Position numbers and translations under genes: made by a program. A stretch of DNA of 64,000 nucleotides from Carnegiea gigantea (lineage: Eukaryota > Streptophyta > Magnoliopsida > Caryophyllales > Cactaceae): positions 1-64,000 of the forward strand of contig JAKOGI010001937.1 of the NCBI GenBank assembly GCA_029747015.1, given 5' to 3'. Under the pieces are notes generated by a model, which worked only from the letters and a program-made list of their open reading frames with translations, was not told the origin of the DNA and made no database searches. Numbering within the stretch: position 1 is the stretch's first letter; every line of letters starts with the position of its first letter. Shown piece by piece: positions 47,839 through 55,940 of this stretch.

Positions 47839-49323
47839 TCATGCCAATCGCCGAGGGTAAGGCACGCGAGGGTGGTAAGGGCGAGCGGTAGGTGGAGGGC
47901 GGGCCTCCTCAACAGGGCTTAGATCCTTATTCTTCTCCCTTCCCTTGGTTCCGGCAGAATCAGGAACCGAAACCATCTCCTGGAGAACCATTACTGGGCT
48001 CTCCTCTAACCCCTCGCCCACAGTAGATATAGTGTTGACTTGACGGCGGGGGTTGACCTCGGTCTGTCCTGGAAGTTGTCCCTGAGGTCGAGATAGGTGG
48101 TTCACCTGTTGGGCAATCTGAGCAATCTGTGTGTCCATCGTTTTCTGATGGGCGGCCATGGCATCGACCCTGGAGGTCAGCTGATGGATGCAATCCTTAA
48201 GAGTCTCATTGGTCGTAGTCTGGGTTGCTATGAAGCGCTCCATAAGACTATCCAGGTGAGATGTAGATTCAGGAGGTGGAGGGGGTGCAGTGTAGGGAGC
48301 TCGGTTGTGGAAACCTAGTGGTTGCATGGAGTTCTGGGGATGGGGGTTGGGATGTTTATAGAGGGGGTTCGGACGACTATTCCAACCCTGATTGTAGGAG
48401 GTGGGGTGGGGGTTATTTTGAGGAGGTTGGGTGTAGGTATGATAGGCGTTGACGTGCTCAATGCTAGGGGGAGCATTGTAGCACTCAACGGCAGTGTGGC
48501 CCTGTACACCGCAGGCCTCACAGACAGCATAGATCCCCATGGACGGCCCCATAGAAGTAGTTGATGAGGTGGTCACTTTCTCCAGGCGCTGTGCGAGGGT
48601 GTCCACCCTGCTCGCTAGGAGCGTCACAGCGTCAATCTCATGCCTGCCATTGCCCCTCTTGGGGGTGGCCCTCTCACTCGACCAATGATAGTTGTTGGAA
48701 GCCATCTCTTCCAACAACGCCTTTGCCGCTTCGATAGATTTGCCCATAAGAGCACCCCCTGCTGCAGCATCAACAGAAATCTTCACCGACCGCTCCAACC
48801 CATTGTAGAAGGTCTGGATTAGGAGCCAGTCGGGAACTCCATGGTGGGGGCACTGGTGCTGGAGGTCCTTGAACCTCTCCCATGCCTCATATAATGACTC
48901 ACCATCCTGCTGGGCGAAGGAGGTGATGTCCGTCCTCAACTTGGCAGTCTTGCCAGGTGGGAAGTACTTGCTGAGGAACGCCTTGGAGAGTACTTCCCAA
49001 GTGGTGAACGAGTTGGGTTCCTTGTTCTGAAGCCAGTCACTGGCTCTATCCCACAGTGAGAATGGGAAGAGCCGCAGCCGGATCGCATCAGTGGACACCC
49101 CGTTCAACTTGATGGTGTCACACTTCGCTAGGAATCTGCGAAGGTGCATGTTGGGGTTCACCGCGGGGTGCCTGCTGAACTGCTCCCTCTCCGCAAACGT
49201 GATTAGCGCGGGGCTGAGCTCGAAGTTGTTAGCCTCGATAGCGGGGCTTACGATGGAAGACGTGACGCCCGAGGCTTGTGGCAGGGCGTAGTCTCGCAAT
49301 ACTCGATGATTCTGCTCAGCCAT
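47839..49323 (-). CDS. Element B gag polyprotein (Athila-type), 494 codons
   Basis: Starts MAEQNHRVLRDYALP and ends PYPRRLA before TGA. The retrotransposon gag domain occupies about residues 40-210 (HLRRFLAKCDTIKLN, LFPFSLWDRASDWLQ, WEVLSKAFLSKYFPP, GESLYEAWERFKDL, TFYNGLERSVKISVD). A CCHC zinc knuckle CEACGVQGHTAVEC follows near residue 275, then a Pro/Asn/Gln-rich linker and a coiled-coil-like stretch (LDSLMERFIATQTTTNETL...). Upstream, the frame could extend to an MRRHSQRDQ start as in element A, but a TAA interrupts at about 49335. Gag forms the particle and packages element RNA. The frame is intact, consistent with a recent insertion. Confidence 0.9.
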   Translation of the reverse strand: MAEQNHRVLRDYALPQASGVTSSIVSPAIEANNFELSPALITFAEREQFSRHPAVNPNMHLRRFLAKCDTIKLNGVSTDAIRLRLFPFSLWDRASDWLQNKEPNSFTTWEVLSKAFLSKYFPPGKTAKLRTDITSFAQQDGESLYEAWERFKDLQHQCPHHGVPDWLLIQTFYNGLERSVKISVDAAAGGALMGKSIEAAKALLEEMASNNYHWSSERATPKRGNGRHEIDAVTLLASRVDTLAQRLEKVTTSSTTSMGPSMGIYAVCEACGVQGHTAVECYNAPPSIEHVNAYHTYTQPPQNNPHPTSYNQGWNSRPNPLYKHPNPHPQNSMQPLGFHNRAPYTAPPPPPESTSHLDSLMERFIATQTTTNETLKDCIHQLTSRVDAMAAHQKTMDTQIAQIAQQVNHLSRPQGQLPGQTEVNPRRQVNTISTVGEGLEESPVMVLQEMVSVPDSAGTKGREKNKDLSPVEEARPPPTARPYHPRVPYPRRLA

Positions 49324-49570
49324 TAGAACTTGTGCTTATTGCCTTTTCCTTGCACCGCTTTGCCTTCTGACGGTGGCTTCGATTTCTGGGTCAAAGGGAG
49401 CAAATGGTTGGTCCCTTTGACTATGCCTGCGCATACAAAACCAACACTACCAAAGGCGTAAACAGTTTTAAGCACGATAGGGGGAGGGGGAAACAAGAAG
49501 GGATAAAAAGAAAAAGAAAAAGCCTAGTCTAGAGCACGCTAATCGGTTCTAATATTGAAAGGCGCAAGTC

Positions 49571-49586
49571 TCCGACAACGGCGCCA
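49571..49586 (-). other. Primer-binding site of element B (tRNA-Asp type)
   Basis: Minus strand TGGCGCCGTTGTCGGA, six bases inside the 5' LTR end. One base differs from the plant tRNA-Asp complement. Confidence 0.85.
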
Positions 49587-49592
49587 AAAACT

Positions 49593-51023
49593 TGTTAACA
49601 GTTTTACTTAACCGCAAGTGCACGGCGTAGCTGTAGCTAGCAACCGGTAAGTACGGGTCGAATCCACAGGGAACTTGGTTTCAACTACTAGAACTAATTG
49701 GACTAACTCAAGCTAGGCAATCAAATCGTGGTTGGAAGCTAAACTACGAGAGATAGTGATAACTCAGGGTTTTAGTAAACAGCAGAATAAAAAGCACCTA
49801 GGTTGGAATTAATAACACGAATACGCAGATGAATTAATTACTAACCCAATCAAGCATTCCCGTGAATGTAATACGAATGGATAGATTGTCAATTTAGCCC
49901 ATCTTCTCCCTCTCTCAAGGGTCGAAGACTAATCCCAGAACCAAGTCGCCTATTTTCATTGGGACTAAAGGTTGAAGGATTACGAGATCTACAATCTCAA
50001 ATCCCAATTAAAGCTTGACTATTTTCATGTCAATACCTTAATTGTGTACTAAGTCGCACTAGGTAAAGGTTTCGTCTCTCAACGCTCCCCTAAACCCCAA
50101 TAAAAATGGACGAATACTCTTTCGAGCATTTCGTCGAGCATGTGGCGTGCAGAGTAGAATTCGCAATTACAAAACAAAGGGGGAGCAAGAATTGGGCTAG
50201 TTTACAATTCAATCATACATACTCGGCATTAATCCCAACCTAAGTTGAGGATTTAGCCTACAATCATACTAAACGCAATAATCGCAACATTCAACCAAAG
50301 TGTCATGATACTTGAATTCTAAAACAAGAAGACAAGAGAGAGTAGAGATAAGAACGAGAACCTGGAATTAATTGAATGAAAATAATCTTCAATCCAAGAA
50401 CAATTCTCAAGAACAAGAATTAAACTAAAGTTAAACCTAAGAATCGCCAAGAGAGAATACTGAGAGAGAACTAAACGTAAACCAAGCGTAAAACTAAATG
50501 GAAAACTGACTGTCCCCCAAAACAGCCCCGAAGGAGAATTTAAGTCGCATCGCGGAAAGGGGGCGGCACGGTCGTGCCTCGGGGCACGGTGGCACCGTGC
50601 CAAAACACTGCCCGAAACACCCCGGGACGGCACAAATGGCACGGGAGTCCCACTTGGCACGGCCCAACTGTGCCACATGACTCGGTCGTGCCACGTGGCA
50701 CGGCCAGGCCGTGCCACTTGGCTGCCCGGCCAAGTGTGCCGGTTCCCGGGGGGTCAGCCGTACTTCGTGGGCCCGGTTCCGTGGAACTTCTGTGCGACGC
50801 TTTTCCGCAACTTTTCTCGCCTTCTTGGCACTCCTTTCTTCTAAATGTTGTTCATCTTTCCTTTTCTTCAATAAAGTTTCTGAAAATATCGAAAGATGTT
50901 ATATGCGTTAAAGGTATGCAAAAGGAAGCCGATTTGACCCTTCCTTGACACAATTTAACATGAAAACGGGGGAGAAAATGGGTCAAATAGGGGCTAAAAA
51001 TGGGACAAAATAGAGGTTCATCA
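49593..51023 (-). repeat. 5' LTR of element B
   Basis: 1431 bases, 36 longer than the 3' LTR, mainly from an extra palindrome unit at about 50640-50715. Confidence 0.93.
50562..50727 (-). repeat. GC-rich palindrome array in element B 5' LTR
   Basis: As in the 3' LTR with an extra copy: plus-strand CGTGCCACGTGGCACGG at about 50687-50703 and further GGCACG/CGTGCC half-sites. Confidence 0.8.
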
Positions 51024-51028
51024 AGTTA

Positions 51029-51387
51029 TTAAATTGACTTACAAGGAAATTCTTACTAGAGGCATCTTTTGTCATGTATTTATTCTTTAGTGCCTCCCAT
51101 AATTCCTTTGCCGATTCCATGCCTTGATAAACATCGAACAAGGCGTCCAACATGCTATTCATGATATGGCCTCGACAAATGTAGTCATCATTCTCGAACT
51201 TGGATCTACGGCGGGCTTGCTCCAAAGTCTCATTTTCCGTCTCTATTGGGTATGGAGTGTTGAGCACATACACAACCTTCAAAGTTGTAAAAAGGAAATG
51301 CATTTTCTTTTGCTAGCGCCGGAAGCCCACACCCTCGAATTTGTCCAACTTCTGAAAGTTGGACGTCATCTCACGAATTAACGCCAT
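51029..51387 (-). pseudogene. Copia gag N-terminal part
   Basis: Minus strand from MALIREMTSNFQKL at 51387. FEGVGFRR is followed by a TAG (51313-51315) where copia gags have Trp (RRWQKKM), then MHFLFTTLKVVYVL, ENDDYICRGHIMNSM, ALFDVYQGMESAKELWEALKNKY (the UBN2-type gag domain) and DASSKNFLVSQFNN. It is cut at 51028 by element B and resumes at 43596. Confidence 0.88.
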
Positions 51388-51406
51388 CTCAAATAAGTCT
51401 TAAGAT

Positions 51407-51891
51407 TGATAGAAAAATTCGGTTGAATGTGGTACAGGATAAACCAAGTAAATCGTGAAAAGGAACACTTTCCTTAAGACTTATTTATTGTACCACAAAT
51501 AATCTTAGGGATAATCTACTTGGTAAAAACAAGTGTGTGTTTCAAGATTCTCTCAAAGGTTAATCGATGAGGGTGCTGCAGTCACTCACATTGATTTGCT
51601 GTTTCCGTGATTGTGATTTCACTCCTCCTTATATAGAGGAGTGATCATGCCTGAAGAGGCACCAAAAATGGATAGGGCGGTTAAATCTTGAAGAGGTACC
51701 ATACTTATACACCTTTTCACGAAAGGATTGGATAAGGTGGTAAACCTGAAAGGGCACCATGCTTATCCACCTTTTCACCGAAAGGATTGGATAAAGTGGG
51801 TAAACCTGAAAGGGCACCATGCTTATCCACCTTTTCGGATAAGCACTATAAAAACCTGCCATTTTTATTTTATTCTTGGAAAATTCCAATA
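51407..51891 (-). repeat. 5' LTR of the copia element
   Basis: 485 bases. TATA box at about 51629-51636 lies between 8-base inverted arms (51619-51626 and 51637-51644). A 14-base segment at 51473-51486 is the exact inverse complement of 51391-51404, just outside the LTR. Confidence 0.92.
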
Positions 51892-51896
51892 GGTTT

Positions 51897-53790
51897 CAGT
51901 TTGAAATTAGATGCCCAGGGAATGCAAAGGTCATGCCAAATATTAATTGAAGCTCCATTACCTACCATAAAGCATGTGCCTTTTCTAAGAACATCTGCAC
52001 ACTTGACTATGCCCTTCCCTGACCTGGAACCTTTTCTGTTTGGTTGTTCATCGAGCAGACTAGCTCTATGGCAATGCTTTTTGGCCAGCATCGAGACCCA
52101 CTGTATATTTCTTTGTTTTAAGACCATCTAACCCAGTTTGACTACTAAAGATGTGTTAATCATAAAATTTTTGGAAACCCAATCCCCCAGCCGACTTTGG
52201 AATAGAAAGAGAATCCCATGATGTAAGGACAAGAAAGTGGCTTTTGTTCTATTTGACAATCCACCAAAGCTTTCTAATAGTAGTATCCAATTTATGACAC
52301 ACACCAATAGGGAGAAAGTTAGTCCTCATTGTACATGTAGGGATAGACTGGATTACTGACTTGATTCATGTAGTACGACTTACCCAAGACAATGCTTTGG
52401 CTTTCCAACCACTTAGTATTAAAGATATCTTCTCAATAAGCTCATCAAATTCTCTGTAATTTCTCCCCTTCCAAACATGCTTGGTTCCAAAGTAATCTAT
52501 GGTATTTGGTGCAACACCCATACCCAAAATAGTTCCCAAGACTTCAAGTATTTTGGCTCACAAGTTCCTTGACCCGAACACATTTGATTTGTCCTTGTTC
52601 ACCTTTTGTCCCAACTAGGATTCATAGGTTTGGAGACATTCCTTTAAGGCCTCAACATCTTTAGCTTTTGCTTTACAAAATAGTATAATGTTGTCGGCAA
52701 ACATGAGATAAGAAACCCAGAGACATCCATGGTCTATTGAAACCCCATGAAGGATTCCTTCCTGTTCCTTTTTTAATAGCATTCGCGATAACGTTTCAGT
52801 AAAAATAATAAAAAGAGAACGGTTACCTTGGCAAATGCCTTATCAGAGTTTGAAAAGGCCAAAAGGAGAGCCATTTAAGAGCACTGAGAAACTAAGTGTT
52901 GAGATACATTGATTGATAGGGCTGATCCTTATCATAAAAATTGAAACACCTCAAAACTCCCAACAAAAAGGCCATTCATCTTTATCATAAGCTTTCATCA
53001 TATCGACTTTCACCCTACCCTCACCCTATTACGTTTCATAAAATGAATTACTTCCCTAGCAAGTAGCACATTTTCAGCAATCCATCGTCTGGGCACGAAG
53101 GCTCCTTGGAGGAGGGAAACAATGTTATCCGAAATTGGTGCAAGTGGATTAGCCATAATCTCTGATATTATCTTGTAGCTTTCATTACACACGCTTATAG
53201 GGCAAAAATGTTTGTCTTCATTTGCTCCATGAAAGTTAGAGATAAGTGTGATAAATGTGTGATTCATCTCCCTCAACATGAAGCCTTCAAAAAACGAATC
53301 ATCCGGTGAACCCCATAACATTACCTTTTATGATATCCCAATGCTTACAAAAGACTGGGGAGAATACATCTGGACCTGGAGCCTTGTAGGAACCTATAGA
53401 GCGCACAACCTTTCTAATCTCTTCCTCATCAGGGATCCTGTATAGTGTTTCATTATCCTTGTTAGAAACCACTGATTGTAAAAGGCCCTCAAAATTTGAA
53501 GGGACACTTGGGATTGTGCTGTTAAATAAATCTTCATAATACTGACAGACTGTCTGAACTACCTACTTCGTTCTCTCAAGCCAATGATTTCCATCGTTGA
53601 GGAAGTCAATATGATCATACCTTTGTCGAATGACTGGAGATAAGTGAAAAAAATTTGGTATTTTGATCACCATCCAACATTTTGAGTTCCCTGGATTTTT
53701 GAAACCAAAGTAGAAAATCTCGATGCTCTTCCAACTATAGCTTATAGCTCAAATTTCAGACACATGGACTTTTTTCCTTGTCTTCAAGGT
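51897..53790 (-). pseudogene. L1-type LINE, 5' part (reverse transcriptase)
   Basis: Minus strand from about 53760 down. NTKFFHLSPVIRQR is followed by PDEEEIRKVVRSI, SYKAPGPDVF, MNHTFITLISNFHGANEDKHFCPISVCNE, YKIISEIMANPL, LLQGAFVPRRWIAENVLLAREV, the palm block LMFADNIILFCKA at about 52702-52670, and a thumb-like VCKGTCFMVGNGASINIWHD block near 51960-51920. The second catalytic Asp is Asn. The endonuclease domain is absent. It continues at 39019 across the copia insertion. Confidence 0.87.
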
Positions 53791-53862
53791 AATGCATGCA
53801 TATTATTAATAAAAGTGTTAATTATACATAGTAACTCTGTAGTAGACTACTAAGTTACAAAT

Positions 53863-54841
53863 TGAAGCAAATGTCTTGCCTACACAAGTCCAAGAGAACT
53901 CACAACTCCTCCTCAATGCTCACAAGCTTCATCAAAGGGGACTTGATCCTTGTACCAACTTAGAACTTTAATTCCACACTCATCCTAAACCTTTGGAACC
54001 TATTACTCTTCTATTTTGGAAAGGACAAGGGACCTTCTAAGGAGTTTGGTTCATCAAAGCAAATTAAGCTCAAGTTTTAACCCGGTTTTGTGGGCTTGAT
54101 TACCCAAGCTTAGTATGGGATCAAAGTGCTGAAAATCCACTTTTTGGGAACCTTCTTATTTCAGCTAAAAGAGCACAAAGAGAATTCTAAGGTAAGGCTT
54201 GTGATCATAGGTCAAGAGGAGTCCTTTTCCATATGCTGCAATTTCTGCCCCAGCCTGCATAAGCTGCACTCTCTGCCCCATATCTCCCAAATAACAACTC
54301 CAATCTGCATACCTCTTGAGCCACGTGAAAGCTAACTTCCTAGGCTTTCTAGGAAGGTCTATTTCATCAGATTTGGCCCAGGGAACTAGGAGATATGGCT
54401 GCTCAAAGTTGACCTTGGTAAACTGAAAATTTTTAACAAAAGTAGAGGGCACTCTTTAGCTTCTAATTTATTGCTTTTTGGTTCCCCATGCTTTATGGGT
54501 TTTGAGAGTCCTTTTGGCTGCCTTCTCTTATGTTGTCAAAGACTCCCTTATATAAGGGAGGCCTTAGTTTGTAAGTTTTCAGATTTGGATATACATGCAT
54601 TGCTAGTTTGAGCTTTCTCTCTCTTAAATCTTGAGTTCTCTTTATCCTTTTCAAAGGTGGTGAGTTCTTGAGTGGAATCCTTTATAGAGTTTGTGGGTGG
54701 CATAGCCTTTAAACAAATTCTTGGTGGGTCCTTAGGCTTGATTAGTGGCATAACCTTTAAATCAAGTCATATCTTTCTTCCAAGGGGAAAATTGTAATCA
54801 AACTCAAGTAATTCACTCCCATCCCATTAGCCCACGCTCCA
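53863..54841 (+). repeat. 5' LTR of element D
   Basis: 979 bases, TGAAGCAAATG...ACGCTCCA. The first 178 bases correspond to coding sequence in the 3' LTR copy. An 18-base perfect palindrome with the TATA box in its centre lies at 54543-54560. Confidence 0.95.
54543..54560 (+). promoter_or_regulatory. Palindromic TATA box in element D 5' LTR
   Basis: CTCCCTTATATAAGGGAG is a perfect palindrome. The same 18 bases occur at 60387-60404 in the 3' LTR. Likely core promoter; symmetric, so direction is set elsewhere. Confidence 0.65.
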
Positions 54842-54843
54842 TT

Positions 54844-54855
54844 TGGTATCAGAGC
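54844..54855 (+). other. Primer-binding site of element D (initiator-Met type)
   Basis: TGGTATCAGAGC two bases after the 5' LTR, the canonical plant tRNA-iMet complement. Confidence 0.9.
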
Positions 54856-55138
54856 AAATCCAGGTTGGTGTTCTTGAGTTTATATCGCATTCCCCTACTT
54901 TGGTTTCATCCTTGTCAAATTTTCCTTCACTTTGCTGTGAAAATCATAGTGAATCATCACCTCTCTTTGCCTTGAACTCTTGACTACCTCCTTAAGTTCA
55001 CAAGCCTTATTCCACACCTCCATTCCCTACAAATTGCCTCCTTTACCTCTCAAAGAACCCCCAAAAAAAACAGCCAAACACGAACCCCCACCAAAAACCC
55101 CCCACAAAAGCAAATTTCGCAAAACCGTGCAGCCGGCC

Positions 55139-55297
55139 AGAGTAGTGGCACGGTCACCCCGTGCGGTGAAGCACGACCGTGCCACCCCAGATCCTGCCCC
55201 AGAAGTTCAGCACGGTCCCCCCGTGCTCCCTTGCACGACCGTGTCACCGCCTTCCTCAGTCAAACTTCCCACCGTGCACCCTAGCACGCCCGTGTCC
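55139..55297 (+). repeat. GC-rich palindrome array in element D leader
   Basis: About two and a half units, 61-65 bases apart: GTGGCACGGTC..CCCGTGC then GCACGACCGTGCCAC (55171-55185), repeated as GCACGGTCCCCCCGTGC then GCACGACCGTGTCAC (55233-55247), and a partial third. It lies between the PBS and the gag start. Confidence 0.8.
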
Positions 55298-55340
55298 TAT
55301 CCTACTCCTATCCTCTCTTCTACGCCTTTCCCCTTTCACC

Positions 55341-55940
55341 ATGTCTAATGAAGAAGATACCCCCACCCATCCTATTCAACCGGCAAGAGTACCAAGGGGC
55401 ATGAACCTAGAAGAAACGCATGCAATGAGGCACGACAATGCCATTCTAGCCTTACAACAAAGCATGAGACGAATTAGTAGGCAACTTGAGCAACTTACCA
55501 CCCAATTTTTGGCCCTCCAAAGAGGCCAAAGACCGCAAGAGCCGAGTGATGGTGGGGATGAACAAGACTTCTCTAGTGACTCAAGCATGGGAAGTAATCC
55601 AAGAAGGGAAGGAAGAAGGCCTCCTATGGATGAATTTAGGGACATCAAAGTGGAGCCCCCGGAGTTCAATGGCAACTTGAACCCCGATGAATACCTTGAA
55701 TGGGTCCACGCCTTGGACCGAATCTTTGAAGCCAAGGGTTATGATGATGAAAGGAGTTTCAAGGTTGCTAGCCTTAAACTCACAAGGTATGCCTCCTTGT
55801 GGTTTGAAAACATCAAAAAGCAAAGGGCTAGAGAGGGCAAAAGAAAGATCAATTCATGGGGAAAACTTAAAACTCTCATGAACAAGAGGTTCCTTCCGGA
55901 AAGCTACAAGCAAGACCTTTACAACCGTGAGTGTGGGTGA
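55341..55940 (+). pseudogene. Element D gag, N-terminal part, ends at a frameshift
   Basis: Starts MSNEEDTPTHPIQPARV at 55341, after the palindrome leader. It has a coiled-coil-like stretch (MRRISRQLEQLTTQFLALQ), an acidic Ser-rich linker, then the gag domain (FRDIKVEPPEFNGNLNPDEYLEWVHALDRIF..). After LMNKRFLPESYKQDLYNR the frame runs into a stop at 55938. The rest of gag (VGEYMREFEQLLLRG) is in another frame from 55927. Relatives have several more residues between these blocks, so a small out-of-frame deletion near 55925 is the likely cause. Confidence 0.9.

Larger units (their letters stand above)
43602..51023 (-). mobile_element. Gag-protease LTR retrotransposon without RT (element B), nested in the copia gag
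   Basis: Same family as element A, opposite strand, younger. LTRs 43602-44996 and 49593-51023 differ only at scattered sites plus one palindrome-unit indel. Target duplication AGTTA (43597-43601 and 51024-51028). tRNA-Asp type PBS, gag frame of 494 codons, Athila-type protease in the same frame after one stop, then a noncoding 3' interior with no RT or integrase. Copying would need RT and integrase supplied by a partner, most likely an autonomous Athila-type element; none is in the window. Confidence 0.93.
39025..51891 (-). mobile_element. Ty1-copia LTR retrotransposon, minus strand, interrupted by element B
   Basis: LTRs at 39025-39512 (3' LTR) and 51407-51891 (5' LTR), target duplication GGTTT (39020-39024 and 51892-51896) in an L1 LINE. 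Gag, protease, integrase, RT and RNase H follow in Ty1-copia order on the minus strand. Element B is inserted in gag, dividing it between 51029-51387 and 43596 downwards. Without B and its duplication the element is about 5.4 kb. Three Trp codons are TAG stops and other breaks exist, so it is not autonomous now. Confidence 0.92.

Noticed and set aside
55050..55340. Extended open frame upstream of element D gag through the palindrome array
   Set aside because: Pro/His-rich translation of GC-rich repeats; the ATG at 55341 is followed by conserved gag sequence, so the array is taken as leader.
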